Made by a program: the position numbers and the translations under genes. Below, in pieces: positions 26,785-33,904 of a stretch of 46,005 nt of DNA. The notes beneath the pieces were generated by a model. The model worked only from the letters and a program-made list of their open reading frames with translations. It ran no database searches and was not told where the DNA came from. Each line of letters begins with the position of its first letter. The first letter of the stretch is position 1. Location of the stretch: NCBI GenBank assembly GCA_036564135.1, contig DATCLC010000146.1:1-46005 (forward strand). Direction: 5' to 3'. The stretch is from RSA11 sp036564135. Its GTDB lineage: Bacteria > Actinomycetota > Thermoleophilia > Solirubrobacterales > 70-9.

Positions 26785-27243
26785 GCGGGCTTGGCCGCCG
26801 CCGCGGTCGTCGATGCGATTTCGGCCAAGGGGCGAGCGGGGGCGGCCGCCGCGAGCGCGGAGCTGCCGGTGTCCAGCGCCCAGTCCGTGACCCACCGGCG
26901 CGTGGGTAGCGGACGCCGGCGCCGACGGCGAGCCGCCCGGGCGCGCCGCCGCACCCAGGCGCTCGAACTCAGGAGCGGAACCCGCCGGAGGCGCGCGAAG
27001 AGCCGGTGCGCGAACTCGCGGCGGGACGAAGCCGCTTGCAAGGGGTTGAGGGACGGACGGGTTCGCCCGGGGTCCCGGGCCAGAACCTCCTCCACAGGGG
27101 ACCGGGCGATGAGGGACCCGCCGTCGCCGGCGGCGTGGACGCCCTCGATGGGATCCGGGAGCTGACGGGCTCCCCGCCGGCGCCGGCGGGGATGCGATCC
27201 GAGCCGCCGATCGGCGGCTGAGACCGGAATCCGGAATCGCCCC
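26785..27243. other. 459-base gap without a supported gene
   Basis: Lies between the flavodoxin gene and the 3' end of the LuxR-type gene, which converge. Short open frames exist on both strands but are Arg/Ala/Pro-rich, have no ribosome site and resemble nothing known. A perfect GC-only palindrome is the one structure seen (separate entry). The stretch may be an eroded gene or a long 3' region. Confidence 0.5.
27172..27191. repeat. Perfect 20-bp GC-only palindrome
   Basis: CCCCGCCGGC followed directly by its reverse complement, with no loop, within the gap between two convergent genes. It can form a cruciform or a hairpin. No copies were noticed elsewhere in the window. Confidence 0.6.
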
Positions 27244-30027
27244 TCAGCGGCCAGCGGGCTGCGAATCGTCGGCGAGAGCCGCCGGGAGATCGCGCCGGCC
27301 GCGGATCTCCAGCTTGCGGTAGATGTGGGTCAGGTGGCTTTCAACCGTCTTGCGCGTGATGTGCAGCTCATGGGCGATCTGCGGGGTGCTGAGCCCGCGC
27401 GCGGCGAGCTCCGCAACCCGCAGCTCGCCGGGGGTGAGGGAGGCGCGTCCCGTACGCGCGGCCCGGCGCGGGCGCAGTCCGAGCGCACCGAGCTCGCTCC
27501 GCGCTCGGTCGACCAGCGGCAGCGCGCCGAAACCATGAGCCAGCTCGAACCCGCGCAGCAGGGCCTCCTTCGCCTGGTTGCGGGCGCCTGACCTGCGCTG
27601 GGCGGAGCCGAGCTCGATGATCGCGGTCGCGAGCTCGAACCGCGACGGGGAGCCCTCGAGCACCTCGACCGCGTCGGTCAGCAGCTCGAGCCCCCGGTTG
27701 CCGCCCACGATCAGCCCGGCGCTGCACAACGCTGCGCCGAGCTGGCGCCGGGAGCCCAGGTGCCGGAGGCGATCGACGTGGTGGTCGATCAAGACCTGCG
27801 CCTCGTCGCGCTCGCCCAGCGCGTGCAGGGCCAAGGCCGCGAGCCGCGGCAGCTCAAACGTCCGCGCGGGCAAGAACCGGAAGTTCTCGCCCACGTAGGT
27901 CATCGCGGTCCGCGCGTCCGCGAGCGCGGACTCGGGATCGCCGATGTCGAGCGCGTACGCGGCGCGCGCCTCCAGGAACAGCGCGTGCTCGATGCGCTCC
28001 GGGTCCCCACGCTCCCCGACCTCCAGCGCCTCGCGCGCGGCGTCGGGATCGCCCCGCGCCAGGTGCGCGCGAGCCAGGACCGCCGTGCTCCAGGCTGAGC
28101 GCGCCCAGCCGGATTGGTAGATCTCAAGCGAACGCTCAGCGTCGGCGACCGCCTGGTCGAGCCGTCCCCGGTGGTAATTGAGACGCGCCTTGTGCAGGGC
28201 GATCGAGTTCGCCAGGGCAGCCCCGTCGCGCTCGGCGCGATCGATCGCGCGGATGAGCAGAGGCTCGAGGACGTCGAGGTGGTCGATGCAGTAGAGCGCC
28301 TCGGCGGCGTAGCCGAGTACCGCCCCGCGCGAGCTCGCGTCGATGAGCGGGTGATCGGCGAACGCGCGCTCGGCGAGCGCGAGCACGAGGTCGACGCTCC
28401 GCCCGCTCGACGCGGCATAAGCGGCGGCGAGCGCGAGCACGGACGGGTCCGAGGGAAACCGCCCAGCCTCCGCCTTGCGCAGGAGATCGTCGAGCAGGTC
28501 CGCGGCCTCGCTGACCAGTGGCGGGTGCACGAGTGCCGGCACGACGAAAGCCGCCAGGGCCTTCCCCTGGAGGGGGTGGTCGGCGGGCAGCTCGGCCTGG
28601 CTCCGGCGCGCGAGCTCCGCGGCCCGCGCGAACTCCCCGGCATGGTGGAGCAGCCCCGCGAGGCTGATCATCGCCCGCGCGCGCTGCTCGGGGTCGAAGA
28701 TCGCGCCTAGGGCCGCCTCGAGGTGGTCGATCGCCTCCGGGTCGCCGCTGTCCGCGAGTGCCTCGGAGAGCTCGAGGATGAGCTCGGGGTCGCGCGCTCG
28801 CGGCTCCTCCAGGGCGCGTTTGAGCAACGCCACCGCGACGCGCTGCGCGCCGCGCGTGCGGTTCAGCGCTGCGGCCTCCCGCAGGATGCGCGCCGTATCG
28901 GGGTGGCTTCCCGGAGGCGCCTCGATCAGGTGAGGCGCGACGACCTCGGCGGGATCGCCGTTGCGGATCCGGATCTCGGCCGCGCGCGCGTGGGCGCGAG
29001 CGCGAGCGAATGCCCCCATGTCGGCGCGCAGGGTCGAGGCGACGAGCGGATGGGCCATGCGCAACGGCGCGCCGGGGGCGAGCAGGTGGCTGGCGGCGAG
29101 GTCGTCGGCCGCCGCCTCCGCGGCCTCCACGGAGAGTCCGGCGAGCTCGGCTGCGGTCTCGAGCGGGACGTCGTCGCCCAGGATCACGACCGCGCTCGCG
29201 AGCGCGCTGTGGTCGGCGCCGAGGTGCGCGAGGCGGGCGAGCACCGCGCGCAGCACCGACTCGGGCGCGGCATCCCTGACCGCGTCGGCGTTGGCAGCCG
29301 GCCCGAGCGCCGCGAGTTCGCGCACCAGCTCGTGCAGGTAGAACGGGTAGCCGCCGCTCGCCTTGAAGCAGGCGCTCACCAGCGCCTCGTCGACGTCCGC
29401 GCCGAGCGCGCCCCGCACGATCCGCCGCACGGCCTCCTCGCCCAGCGGCTCGAGGCGGAACGAGCCCGTCCGGGGCGCGGAGCGCAGCGCGTCCAGCTCC
29501 CTCGGCGGCGATCGCTCGCCGGTGCGGAACGCAGCGAGCAGCAGCACGGGCAGGCTCTCCGCGCGTAGGCAGACGTGGGCCAGAAAGCGCAGCGACGGCT
29601 CGTCCGCCCACTGGACGTCGTCGACGATCAGCAGGTGCGGGACCGGGGCATCGCGCTCGCGCTCCGGGTAGATCCGGTCGAGGAGCGCCGAGTGGAGTCC
29701 CTCGATCCACGCGGGCTGGCTGTCCAGGGATCCGGCCGGGCCGATTCGGTCGAAGCCGCCCGTCTCAAGGAGCTGCCGCGCGACGCCGAAGGGCCGGTCG
29801 CGCTCGAGCTCGCCTCCGTTGGCGACCAGGGTCGCGAACCCCCGTTCCTCGGCGAGCGCGCGGGCCGCGCGCAAGACGCTCGACTTCCCTACTCCCGGAG
29901 CGCCCTCAACGATCAGGGCGCCGCCGTCGCTGCGCTCCGCCGCGCTTAGCGCGTCGTCGAGCCCCTTGAGCTCGCGGTCGCGTTCGAGCAACCCGGCGGT
30001 TACGGCGTCCCCGCTCAGCGACTCCAT
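27244..30027 (-). CDS. Large LuxR-family regulator with AAA-type ATPase (MalT/LAL-like)
   Basis: 927-aa STAND-type regulator. N-terminal ATPase with Walker A GAPGVGKSS (42-50) and Walker B HLLIVDDVQWADEPSL, then a long tract of helical TPR-like repeats, and a C-terminal LuxR helix-turn-helix: LTPGELRVAELAARGLSTPQ, then IAHELHITRKTVESHLTHIY. Such proteins form ligand- and ATP-driven oligomers that activate a target operon. No obvious target is adjacent; the divergent side has only the small frameshifted gene and the PPOX gene, so the regulon is unknown. ATG start. Confidence 0.93.
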   Translation of the reverse strand: MESLSGDAVTAGLLERDRELKGLDDALSAAERSDGGALIVEGAPGVGKSSVLRAARALAEERGFATLVANGGELERDRPFGVARQLLETGGFDRIGPAGSLDSQPAWIEGLHSALLDRIYPERERDAPVPHLLIVDDVQWADEPSLRFLAHVCLRAESLPVLLLAAFRTGERSPPRELDALRSAPRTGSFRLEPLGEEAVRRIVRGALGADVDEALVSACFKASGGYPFYLHELVRELAALGPAANADAVRDAAPESVLRAVLARLAHLGADHSALASAVVILGDDVPLETAAELAGLSVEAAEAAADDLAASHLLAPGAPLRMAHPLVASTLRADMGAFARARAHARAAEIRIRNGDPAEVVAPHLIEAPPGSHPDTARILREAAALNRTRGAQRVAVALLKRALEEPRARDPELILELSEALADSGDPEAIDHLEAALGAIFDPEQRARAMISLAGLLHHAGEFARAAELARRSQAELPADHPLQGKALAAFVVPALVHPPLVSEAADLLDDLLRKAEAGRFPSDPSVLALAAAYAASSGRSVDLVLALAERAFADHPLIDASSRGAVLGYAAEALYCIDHLDVLEPLLIRAIDRAERDGAALANSIALHKARLNYHRGRLDQAVADAERSLEIYQSGWARSAWSTAVLARAHLARGDPDAAREALEVGERGDPERIEHALFLEARAAYALDIGDPESALADARTAMTYVGENFRFLPARTFELPRLAALALHALGERDEAQVLIDHHVDRLRHLGSRRQLGAALCSAGLIVGGNRGLELLTDAVEVLEGSPSRFELATAIIELGSAQRRSGARNQAKEALLRGFELAHGFGALPLVDRARSELGALGLRPRRAARTGRASLTPGELRVAELAARGLSTPQIAHELHITRKTVESHLTHIYRKLEIRGRRDLPAALADDSQPAGR

Positions 30028-30134
30028 CGTCCCTAACCCGGTTACTCATTCTCTCATCAGGGAGGCCCTTCGCAAAGTTCGGGGACCCCTCCCTGTCGCG
30101 CGGCCTCGCGTTTCATTGGACGATCCGGGGCCAC

Positions 30135-30324
30135 GTGGCCGAACGCAGCGACACGCTGACGGTCCGGCTCGAACTCAAAAAACATCGAGGGGGAGCCGAT
30201 CACTGGGCGCCTGCTCCACGGGGGCGACCAGCGGGAGTTCGTGGGCTGGTTCTGGCTGATCCGGGTGCTGGAGGACGCGATCACGGAGGCCCGGGGAGAC
30301 GAGAACGGGCCGGGCCCGGCCTGA
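30135..30324 (+). pseudogene. Small gene broken by a frameshift in an A6 run
   Basis: GTG at 30135 reads MAERSDTLTVRLELKK, then leaves frame at A6 (30177-30182). With five A the frame continues KNIEGEPITGRL, LHGGDQREFVGWFWLIRVLE and DAITEARG to a TGA at 30324, giving about 62 aa. The second part resembles a small unnamed actinobacterial protein pattern (GRL...R.F.GW..L...L), recalled but not searched. A homopolymer indel or assembly error is most likely; transcriptional slippage on A6 is possible. Together with the rest of 30028-30353 it fills the gap upstream of the LuxR-type gene. Confidence 0.5.
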
Positions 30325-30353
30325 GCCGCGCATAAGCTGCGTGCGCCTGGCGG

Positions 30354-30728
30354 CTACGCGACCGTCCTCGCGCTCGGCGTCGGCTCCAGCCCCCAGCTCA
30401 CGATCCGCTCGGGGTGGATCCGGATCAGGGGCGTCGGCAGGGCGATCGCCTCGCCGCGGCCCCGGATCTCGATCCCCCGCGGGCGCCATGGGTCGGTGCT
30501 CTCCAGATCGTCGATCACGATCGCGGCCCGGCCCGTGCGCTGCACGTCGCGGAACTTCTTCGTGCGCGCGAGGTCGCGGCCGCCGACGTCGATCGCGTCG
30601 CGCGCCGCGTTGTAGATGAACGCGACGGGCACCACGTGCGGCGTGCCATCGCGCCCGACCGTGGCGATGCGGCCGAGCTGCCGCCCGCCGCGGAGGTAGC
30701 GCAGCTCGGCCTCTCTGAAGACGCTCAT
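30354..30728 (-). CDS. PPOX-class (pyridoxamine-oxidase-like) flavin/F420 oxidoreductase
   Basis: 124-aa split-barrel protein. GRIATVGRDGTPHVVPVAFIY is the first strand pair, followed by DVGGRDLARTKKFRDVQRTG and AAIVIDDL, then the WRPRGIEIRGRGEAI strand. This is the layout of the F420-dependent PPOX family of actinobacteria; cofactor choice (F420, FMN or heme) is inferred. ATG start, single gene on its strand, with the TAG stop near the small frameshifted gene. Confidence 0.85.
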   Translation of the reverse strand: MSVFREAELRYLRGGRQLGRIATVGRDGTPHVVPVAFIYNAARDAIDVGGRDLARTKKFRDVQRTGRAAIVIDDLESTDPWRPRGIEIRGRGEAIALPTPLIRIHPERIVSWGLEPTPSARTVA

Positions 30729-30886
30729 GCGGCGACCCTACCCGGCCGCCGCGCCCTGCTTTTGGTCCGGCTCGGGCTCGGGCGCGAAGAACGCGCTCGT
30801 CCGGGGCGGCGGCCCGTTGCGTCGTCAGGTGGTCACATCTCGCCCCGCCGCTCCGTCCCACCTATGAAGGCCTTTCGCCCGGCCCC

Positions 30887-30927
30887 CGCCGGCCGGGAGG
30901 CAAAACCCGGCCGGCTCCCGGCCGGCG
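30887..30927. repeat. Inverted repeat with 13-bp perfect arms in a 5' leader
   Basis: CGCCGGCCGGGAG and its exact complement are separated by 15 bases that include another CCCGGCCGG. The structure ends 21 bases before the ATG of the small membrane protein and just before its ribosome site, so it could shape translation of that gene or be a transcription stop for rightward reading. Confidence 0.55.
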
Positions 30928-30948
30928 ACGCGAAGAGAGGTGCTCGAG

Positions 30949-31257
30949 ATGCCCACTTCCGAACGCGAGGCGAGGATGGAGACGGTGAGCGGCGTGGCCG
31001 CGGGCCTCACCGCGGTCGGCATCCTCCTCGTCGCCCTCGCCCCACTAGCAATCCCGATCCTGGCGCTCACCGCCCTGTTCGCAGCGCCGCTTTTGATCCT
31101 GCCGCTGTTCGCGCTGCCTTTGGTGCTGCTGGGCGTGGCCGCGGTCCGGCTCGGCCGACGGCTGCGTACCCGTGGTCCCAAGCGCGGCGCCCCCGCCCCG
31201 GCCCGCGCGGGCTCGGAGCCGCTTCGCCGCGGGGAGCGGAGCTACGGGGTCTCATAG
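30949..31257 (+). CDS. Small membrane protein, unknown function
   Basis: 102-aa protein with a short acidic/basic start (MPTSEREARME), then two long Ala/Leu/Pro-rich hydrophobic segments (about 14-35 and 40-67, LAPLAIPILALTALFAAPLL and LPLFALPLVLLGVAAVRL), and a basic Arg/Gly-rich tail. ATG at 30949 chosen over a GTG nine bases earlier, because GAGAGG stands eight bases upstream of the ATG. Not recognised. Its leader has a strong inverted repeat, and a palindromic element (31262-31309) follows directly after the stop. Confidence 0.7.
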   Translation: MPTSEREARMETVSGVAAGLTAVGILLVALAPLAIPILALTALFAAPLLILPLFALPLVLLGVAAVRLGRRLRTRGPKRGAPAPARAGSEPLRRGERSYGVS

Positions 31258-31261
31258 CGGA

Positions 31262-31309
31262 CGTTCAGCCCGTGGTCGTCGCTTTTCGACGACCACGGGT
31301 GGCCGAGCG
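31262..31309 (+). repeat. Palindromic element, copy E (variant inner stem)
   Basis: Shares the outer arm CGTTCAGCC and a drifted right arm (GGCCGAGCG) with copies A-D, but the inner stem differs: CCCGTGGTCGTCG pairs perfectly (13 bp) with CGACGACCACGGG across a CTTTT loop. It sits between two convergent genes (stops at 31257 and 31326). It may act as a bidirectional terminator or mRNA end. Confidence 0.7.
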
Positions 31310-31325
31310 AGGGCCGCGTGTGCGG

Positions 31326-31742
31326 CTAGGCCGTGTAGTGCTGCGCGTACTCGGGCGAGGGCTCGATCTCCGTGATCACGTCCACCAGCACCCCGGCCGG
31401 GTCGACGACCATGAAGTGCCGCTGGCCGAAGTCCTCGCTGCGCAGCTCGAGCTGCGGCTCGAGCCCGCCGTCGACCACCAGGCGCCGGTACTCGGCGTCG
31501 ACGTCCTCGACCTCGAAGTTCAGGATCAGGCCGGACGCTGCCGCGCGGAAGCCCTCGGGCACGGTCGGGTGCTGGGCGTCGACGATGCCGAGCTCGTAGG
31601 CGCCGCCCGGCTGGCGCAAGCTCACGTACCAGCCCGCGTCGAAGACGACCTCGAAGCCGAAGTACCGCATGTAGAAGTCGCGCGTCGCGGCGACCTCGTC
31701 CGTGCAGATCACGGGATAGAAGCTGGAGAGCGCTGAGTGCAT
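31326..31742 (-). CDS. VOC/glyoxalase-like protein
   Basis: 138-aa vicinal-oxygen-chelate protein. Beta-alpha-beta-beta-beta layout: SFYPVICTDEVAATRDFYMR, GWYVSLRQPGGAYELGIVD, then a second half LILNFEVEDVDAEYRRL and RHFMVVDPAGVLVDVITE. The TYGF-like RYFGFEVVFDAG and the DPAGVLVDVI strands place it among bleomycin-resistance-type proteins; the substrate is unknown. ATG at 31742 chosen; AAAGGA lies eight bases upstream. Divergent from the TetR gene; the intergenic part carries a strong promoter with two TetR-type operators, so it is probably the regulator's target. Confidence 0.85.
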   Translation of the reverse strand: MHSALSSFYPVICTDEVAATRDFYMRYFGFEVVFDAGWYVSLRQPGGAYELGIVDAQHPTVPEGFRAAASGLILNFEVEDVDAEYRRLVVDGGLEPQLELRSEDFGQRHFMVVDPAGVLVDVITEIEPSPEYAQHYTA

Positions 31743-31763
31743 GGCCGTCCTTTCGGGTCCGGT

Positions 31764-31784
31764 GTACGTAATGTCGTTATGTAC
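31764..31784. promoter_or_regulatory. TetR-type operator 1
   Basis: Palindrome GTAC-x-TAA...TTA-x-GTAC over 21 bases, with core CGTAATGTCGTTATG at 31767-31781. The core matches operator 2 at 13 of 15 positions. It lies just downstream of the VOC promoter start, where bound repressor would block transcription. Confidence 0.75.
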
Positions 31785-31790
31785 GCTGCA

Positions 31791-31819
31791 ACGGTACTTC
31801 CGTAACATCGTTACGTCAA
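31791..31819 (-). promoter_or_regulatory. Promoter of the VOC gene
   Basis: Minus strand TTGACG (31814-31819) and TACCGT (31791-31796) are 17 bases apart, a textbook sigma-70-type layout. Operator 2 overlaps the -35 edge and spacer. Transcription would start about 40 bases before the VOC ATG, close to operator 1. Confidence 0.75.
31801..31815. promoter_or_regulatory. TetR-type operator 2
   Basis: CGTAAC-ATC-GTTACG, a perfect 15-base palindrome inside the VOC promoter spacer and touching its -35. Its centre is 34 bases from that of operator 1, about three helical turns, which would let two dimers sit on one face of DNA. Confidence 0.8.
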
Positions 31820-31836
31820 GTCGGTAGGCTCCGCTC

Positions 31837-32442
31837 GTGCCGAAGCGGAGGCCCAAGCGCCCACGAACCAACGCCGAGCGCAGCGCAGCGACGCAGGACG
31901 CCCTGCTCGCTTCGGCGCGAGCGCTCTTCGCGGAGCGCGGCTACGCGGAGGTCGGCGTCGCCGAGCTCGCGCGCGGCGCCGGCGTGACGACGGGGGCCGT
32001 CTACCACCACTTCGGCAGCAAGGAGGGCCTCTTCCGGGCCCTCCTGGAGGCGATCCACGCGGAGGTCGCCGAGCGCATCGCGGAAGCGGCCGCGGGGCTC
32101 GACCCGTGGAACCAGCTCGTCACGGGCTGCAGGGCGTTCCTCGAGGCCAGCACGGCGCCCGAGGTCCAGCGGATCATGCTCGTCGACGGACCCGCGGTGC
32201 TCGGCTGGAGCGCCTGGCGCGAGCTCGACGCCCGGACCTCCATGCGCCAACTCGAGGAGGTGCTTGAGCTCCTCGTCCGCGAGGGCGAGGTCGCCGACCA
32301 GCCGCTCGCGCCCCTCGCCCACCTGCTCTCGGGCGCGATGAACGAGGCCGCCCTGTGGCTCGCTCAATCCGACGACCGCGACCGCGACCTCGCGCGGACC
32401 ACGGCCGCGCTCACGCGGATGCTCGAGGCGCTGCGGGCCTGA
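31837..32442 (+). CDS. TetR-family transcriptional regulator
   Basis: 201-aa repressor. N-terminal helix-turn-helix: ALLASARALFAERGYAEVGV, then AELARGAGVTTGAVYHHFGS, then KEGLFRALLEAI. The C-terminal ligand domain includes VQRIMLVDGPAVLGW and LSGAMNEAALWLA. Start is GTG at 31837, the codon nearest the divergent regulatory region. Twin operators (31764-31784 and 31801-31815) in the gap imply autoregulation and control of the VOC gene. The stop is followed six bases later by palindromic copy A. The C-terminal domain type is common in actinobacterial TetRs that sense small hydrophobic compounds. Confidence 0.93.
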   Translation: MPKRRPKRPRTNAERSAATQDALLASARALFAERGYAEVGVAELARGAGVTTGAVYHHFGSKEGLFRALLEAIHAEVAERIAEAAAGLDPWNQLVTGCRAFLEASTAPEVQRIMLVDGPAVLGWSAWRELDARTSMRQLEEVLELLVREGEVADQPLAPLAHLLSGAMNEAALWLAQSDDRDRDLARTTAALTRMLEALRA

Positions 32443-32448
32443 ACGGGA

Positions 32449-32491
32449 CGTTCAGCCCTGGTTGCCGGAATCCGGCAACGTGGGCTGAACG
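32449..32491 (+). repeat. Palindromic element, copy A
   Basis: 43-bp nested palindrome: outer arms CGTTCAGCCC/GGGCTGAACG, mismatched TG and GT, inner arms GTTGCCGGA/TCCGGCAAC around one base. It follows the TetR stop. A further half arm (GGCCTGAACG, 32437-32446) overlaps the stop codon. Confidence 0.85.
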
Positions 32492-32510
32492 GACGGCGGG
32501 GTCGCCTGCG

Positions 32511-32553
32511 CGTTCAGCCGTGGATGTCGTTTTCCGGCAACGTGGGCTGAACG
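32511..32553 (+). repeat. Palindromic element, copy B (hybrid)
   Basis: Same outer arms as copy A (left arm ends GCCG). The right half equals copy A (CCGGCAACGTGGGCTGAACG), but the left inner part (GTGGATGTCGTTTT) resembles copy E. It covers the last codons and stop of the cupin gene read on the minus strand. Together with copy A it makes a tandem pair 19 bases apart. Confidence 0.8.
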
Positions 32554-33098
32554 TTCGGCGCGGGCGGTCGTGGGGCCGGGAGGTCGATGCCGATCGCGGC
32601 GTTCTCCTCCGGGCCGGCCAGCCAGTGGCCGAAGCGAGCCGCGGCCTCGGCGAACCGGGCAAGCTCGCCCGCCCCGGGCTCTCCTCCGCCCTCCCCGGCG
32701 GGCCTGCCCACCTCGCGGAAGAACCGCGCGATGCCCTCCTCGGTGACCACGAGGCTCACCGCGGGCTCGCCGGAGCGGTTGCGCCACGCGTGCGGAACGC
32801 CTCCGGGGACGTGCAGGACGCGCCCGGGTTCGAGCTGCTCCCAGCGCGGCTCGGAGGCGTAGCCCACGAACCCCTCCATGTGGCCGGCCAAGGCGACGAA
32901 CGTCTCCGGCTCGGGGTGACTGTGCAGCGGGACGACGCCTCCCGCGGGGATCGTCCCGCGGATCAGGCAGGGCGAGCGGTCGTCGCCCGTGAACGGCGTG
33001 ACGATCTGCACCGTCGGGCCCAGGACGTCGAGGGCCTCGATGGCGCGCGGGTCGATGAGCTGCGCGTCGGAGCGCAGCGAGGTGTCGGGTCGGGACAT
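32514..33098 (-). CDS. Cupin-domain protein with a repeat-derived C-terminus
   Basis: 194-aa cupin. IVTPFTGDDRSPCLIRGTIP, then motif 1 VVPLHSHPEPETFVALAGHM (HxH and Glu ligands) and motif 2 VHVPGGVPHAWRN with the His; a C-terminal helical segment follows (GELARFAEAAARFGHWLAG). The last 14 residues NVQPTLPENDIHG and the TGA are encoded by palindromic copy B. ATG at 33098 with a GGAGCAGCC upstream. Divergent from the dihydrofolate-reductase-like gene. Substrate unknown; the fold suggests a small-molecule dioxygenase or isomerase. Confidence 0.85.
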   Translation of the reverse strand: MSRPDTSLRSDAQLIDPRAIEALDVLGPTVQIVTPFTGDDRSPCLIRGTIPAGGVVPLHSHPEPETFVALAGHMEGFVGYASEPRWEQLEPGRVLHVPGGVPHAWRNRSGEPAVSLVVTEEGIARFFREVGRPAGEGGGEPGAGELARFAEAAARFGHWLAGPEENAAIGIDLPAPRPPAPNVQPTLPENDIHG

Positions 33099-33233
33099 GG
33101 CTGCTCCTCGTCTGGTCGCTTGCCCGACCGATGCTCCGCGCGCCCGTGCCTCGCGCCAAGGCCACAAACGAGGGGTTTCGATGATTCCCGGCGCCGCCGC
33201 CGGTCTATGGGGCGAAACGGAAAGGACGGAGGA

Positions 33234-33857
33234 ATGAGGAAGCTCGTAGCGGTATGCCAGATGACCCTCGACGGCGTCATGCAGGCGCCGGGCGCCCCTG
33301 ACGAGGACCGGACAGGAGGCTTCGACCACGGCGGCTGGGCGTTCGGGTACCTGGACGACGAGTTCATGGAGATGGTGCAGGCCGCGTTCTCCAAGCCGTT
33401 CGACCTCGTCCTCGGCCGCAAGACATACGACATCTTCGCCGGGTACTGGCCGCGCCAGGAGGGCCCGATCGCCGACGGCCTCAACCGGGCCCGCAAGTAC
33501 GTGGCCTCGCGCACGCTCAAGGAGCTCGACTGGGAGAACTCCGAGCTGCTGCAGGGCGACGCGGCCGAGGCGCTCGGGCGCGTGAAGCAAAAGGACGGCC
33601 CGGAGCTGATCACCCAGGGCAGCACGGAGCTCCTCCAGACCCTGCTCGCCGCGGGGCTGGTGGACGAGTTCCGCCTGATGACGTTCCCGGTGATCGCGGG
33701 CTCGGGCAAGCGCCTCTTCGGGTCCGGCGCCCAGCCCGCCGGCCTGCGCCTGCTCGACACGACGACGACGCCGAGCGGCGTGGTCGTCACCGCCTACGGG
33801 CTCGAGGGCCCGATCCGCAGGGGCTCGATCCCGACCGGGGAGGCAGCGGAGGCTTAG
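33234..33857 (+). CDS. Dihydrofolate reductase-like (RibD C-terminal type) protein
   Basis: 207-aa protein of the DHFR/RibD-C family. N-terminal MRKLVAVCQMTLDGVMQAPG, then DLVLGRKTYDIFAGYWP, TLKELDWENSELLQGDAAEA and KDGPELITQGSTELLQTLLA, with DEFRLMTFPVIAGSGKRLFG near the end. These motifs are typical of the widespread actinobacterial 'dihydrofolate reductase family protein', which is usually not a true folate enzyme. ATG at 33234 behind GGACGGAGGA. Divergent from the cupin gene; the MDR gene follows 47 bases on. Confidence 0.88.
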   Translation: MRKLVAVCQMTLDGVMQAPGAPDEDRTGGFDHGGWAFGYLDDEFMEMVQAAFSKPFDLVLGRKTYDIFAGYWPRQEGPIADGLNRARKYVASRTLKELDWENSELLQGDAAEALGRVKQKDGPELITQGSTELLQTLLAAGLVDEFRLMTFPVIAGSGKRLFGSGAQPAGLRLLDTTTTPSGVVVTAYGLEGPIRRGSIPTGEAAEA

Positions 33858-33904
33858 CTCAGGCGCCCTTCCCGGGCCGGGGGCTCGCCGCGCGAGCGGC
33901 TACG

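Noticed and set aside
26781..27165. Overlapping small open frames in both directions
   Set aside because: Basic low-complexity products, no ribosome site and no known motif.
30177..30182. Programmed ribosomal frameshift at A6
   Set aside because: The needed shift is +1 (or -2), whereas A-AAA-AAN sites favour -1, and no stimulatory structure was identified. An indel is simpler.
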